Source: Vagococcus bubulae (lineage in GTDB: Bacteria > Bacillota > Bacilli > Lactobacillales > Vagococcaceae). From it: a stretch of 64,000 nucleotides of DNA. The DNA lies in contig NZ_NGJT01000013.1 in assembly GCF_003950315.1 (NCBI RefSeq), positions 1-64,000 on the forward strand, in the 5' to 3' direction. A program made the translations under genes and the position numbers. Every line of letters begins with the position of its first letter. Positions within the stretch are counted from its first letter, which is position 1. The notes below the pieces were generated by a model. It saw nothing but the letters and a program-made list of their open reading frames with translations. It was not told where the DNA came from and made no database searches. Of this stretch, positions 63,883 through 64,000 are shown one piece after another.

Positions 63883-64000
63883 TTATTTAATTTTTAATTT
63901 TATTTCATCTAATCGTTGATTTAATTCTTTCTTCAAATTTCCATCTTCTAATTTATCAATACTTTTTTTAGCTTGTTTTATATCAGAAGCATTCAAATTT
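63883..64000 (-). CDS. C-terminal end of a helical, GA-module-like protein (start outside window)
   Basis: Only the last 38 codons are present, ending in LDEIKLKIK and TAA at 63885-63883. The pattern IKQAKKSIDKLEDGNLKKEL resembles the repeated small helical modules (KAxxAIxxLPDGxLKxEL) of several Gram-positive surface and toxin-like proteins. No sorting signal follows, so the protein is not wall-anchored by sortase. The rest cannot be judged. Confidence 0.65.
   Translation of the reverse strand, partial: NLNASDIKQAKKSIDKLEDGNLKKELNQRLDEIKLKIK

Overview
The window looks like low-GC chromosomal DNA from a member of the Lactobacillales, most likely Enterococcaceae (Vagococcus or a close relative is my best guess, from gene content only). 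Supporting signs are the SMK-box (SAM-III) leader on metK, which is typical of lactic acid bacteria, PepV, a D-2-hydroxyacid dehydrogenase, MucBP and LPXTG surface proteins, a lysine-riboswitch-controlled fused amino-acid ABC transporter, and a T-box on leuS. No prophage, insertion sequence, rRNA operon or CRISPR array is visible.

Layout. 0-6.7 kb: the 3' end of a MucBP-repeat LPXTG protein, an XRE membrane regulator, a class-C beta-lactamase-like hydrolase, a GNAT enzyme, and a DMT transporter / sirtuin / chorismate mutase cluster. 6.8-13.4 kb: lysine riboswitch with its SBP-permease fusion and ATPase, a YxeA-like protein, a choloylglycine-hydrolase-family amidase, NUDIX and M20 hydrolases, and small orphan proteins. 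13.4-16.0 kb: two related small-RNA genes flanking an HExxH protein, a processive GT2 glycosyltransferase with a tiny membrane partner, and a third sRNA candidate. 16-24.9 kb: a repeat-rich LPXTG protein, an HsmA-like membrane protein under two HrtR-like operators, a lipoprotein, CsbD, an RpiB-like isomerase, a gene-free DnaA-box cluster, a MacB-like ABC protein, a GDPD enzyme and PepV. 25-37 kb: rsuA, a MurJ/YtgP flippase, T-box-leuS, an AtlA-like glucosaminidase with six LysM domains, a HAAS/DUF4097 pair, PAP2, and mnmL-mnmM. 37-49.7 kb: a CitA/DcuS-type two-component system converging through a nested palindrome on an AEC carrier and D-2-hydroxyacid dehydrogenase operon, an FMN-binding lipoprotein, an ABC + OmpR two-component operon and an MFS pump. 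49.8-62.9 kb: metK, then a long nucleoside salvage and uptake cluster (pdp, cdd, BMP lipoprotein, ATPase, two permeases, deoB, punA, deoD) preceded by a LacI regulator gene with paired operators and a cre-like site. 63-64 kb: an LPQTN-anchored DAWE-repeat protein and the C-terminus of another coiled protein.

The most interesting signal is at 13.37-14.36 kb. Two adjacent genes for non-coding RNAs share one promoter design: a direct repeat of the type NTTAAG-N5-WTTAAG, then exactly 10 bp, then a -10 box. Both RNAs carry stem-loops whose loops expose C-rich anti-Shine-Dalgarno motifs. This matches what is known of CiaR-dependent csRNAs of streptococci and, in loop logic, Listeria LhrC. The same promoter design precedes the beta-lactamase-like gene at 3.8 kb, suggesting a small envelope-stress-type regulon. 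The second notable signal is a dense ectopic cluster of DnaA boxes at 19.84-20.08 kb with no dnaA or dnaN nearby. Functions are assigned from recognised motifs and family memory; no database search was run.
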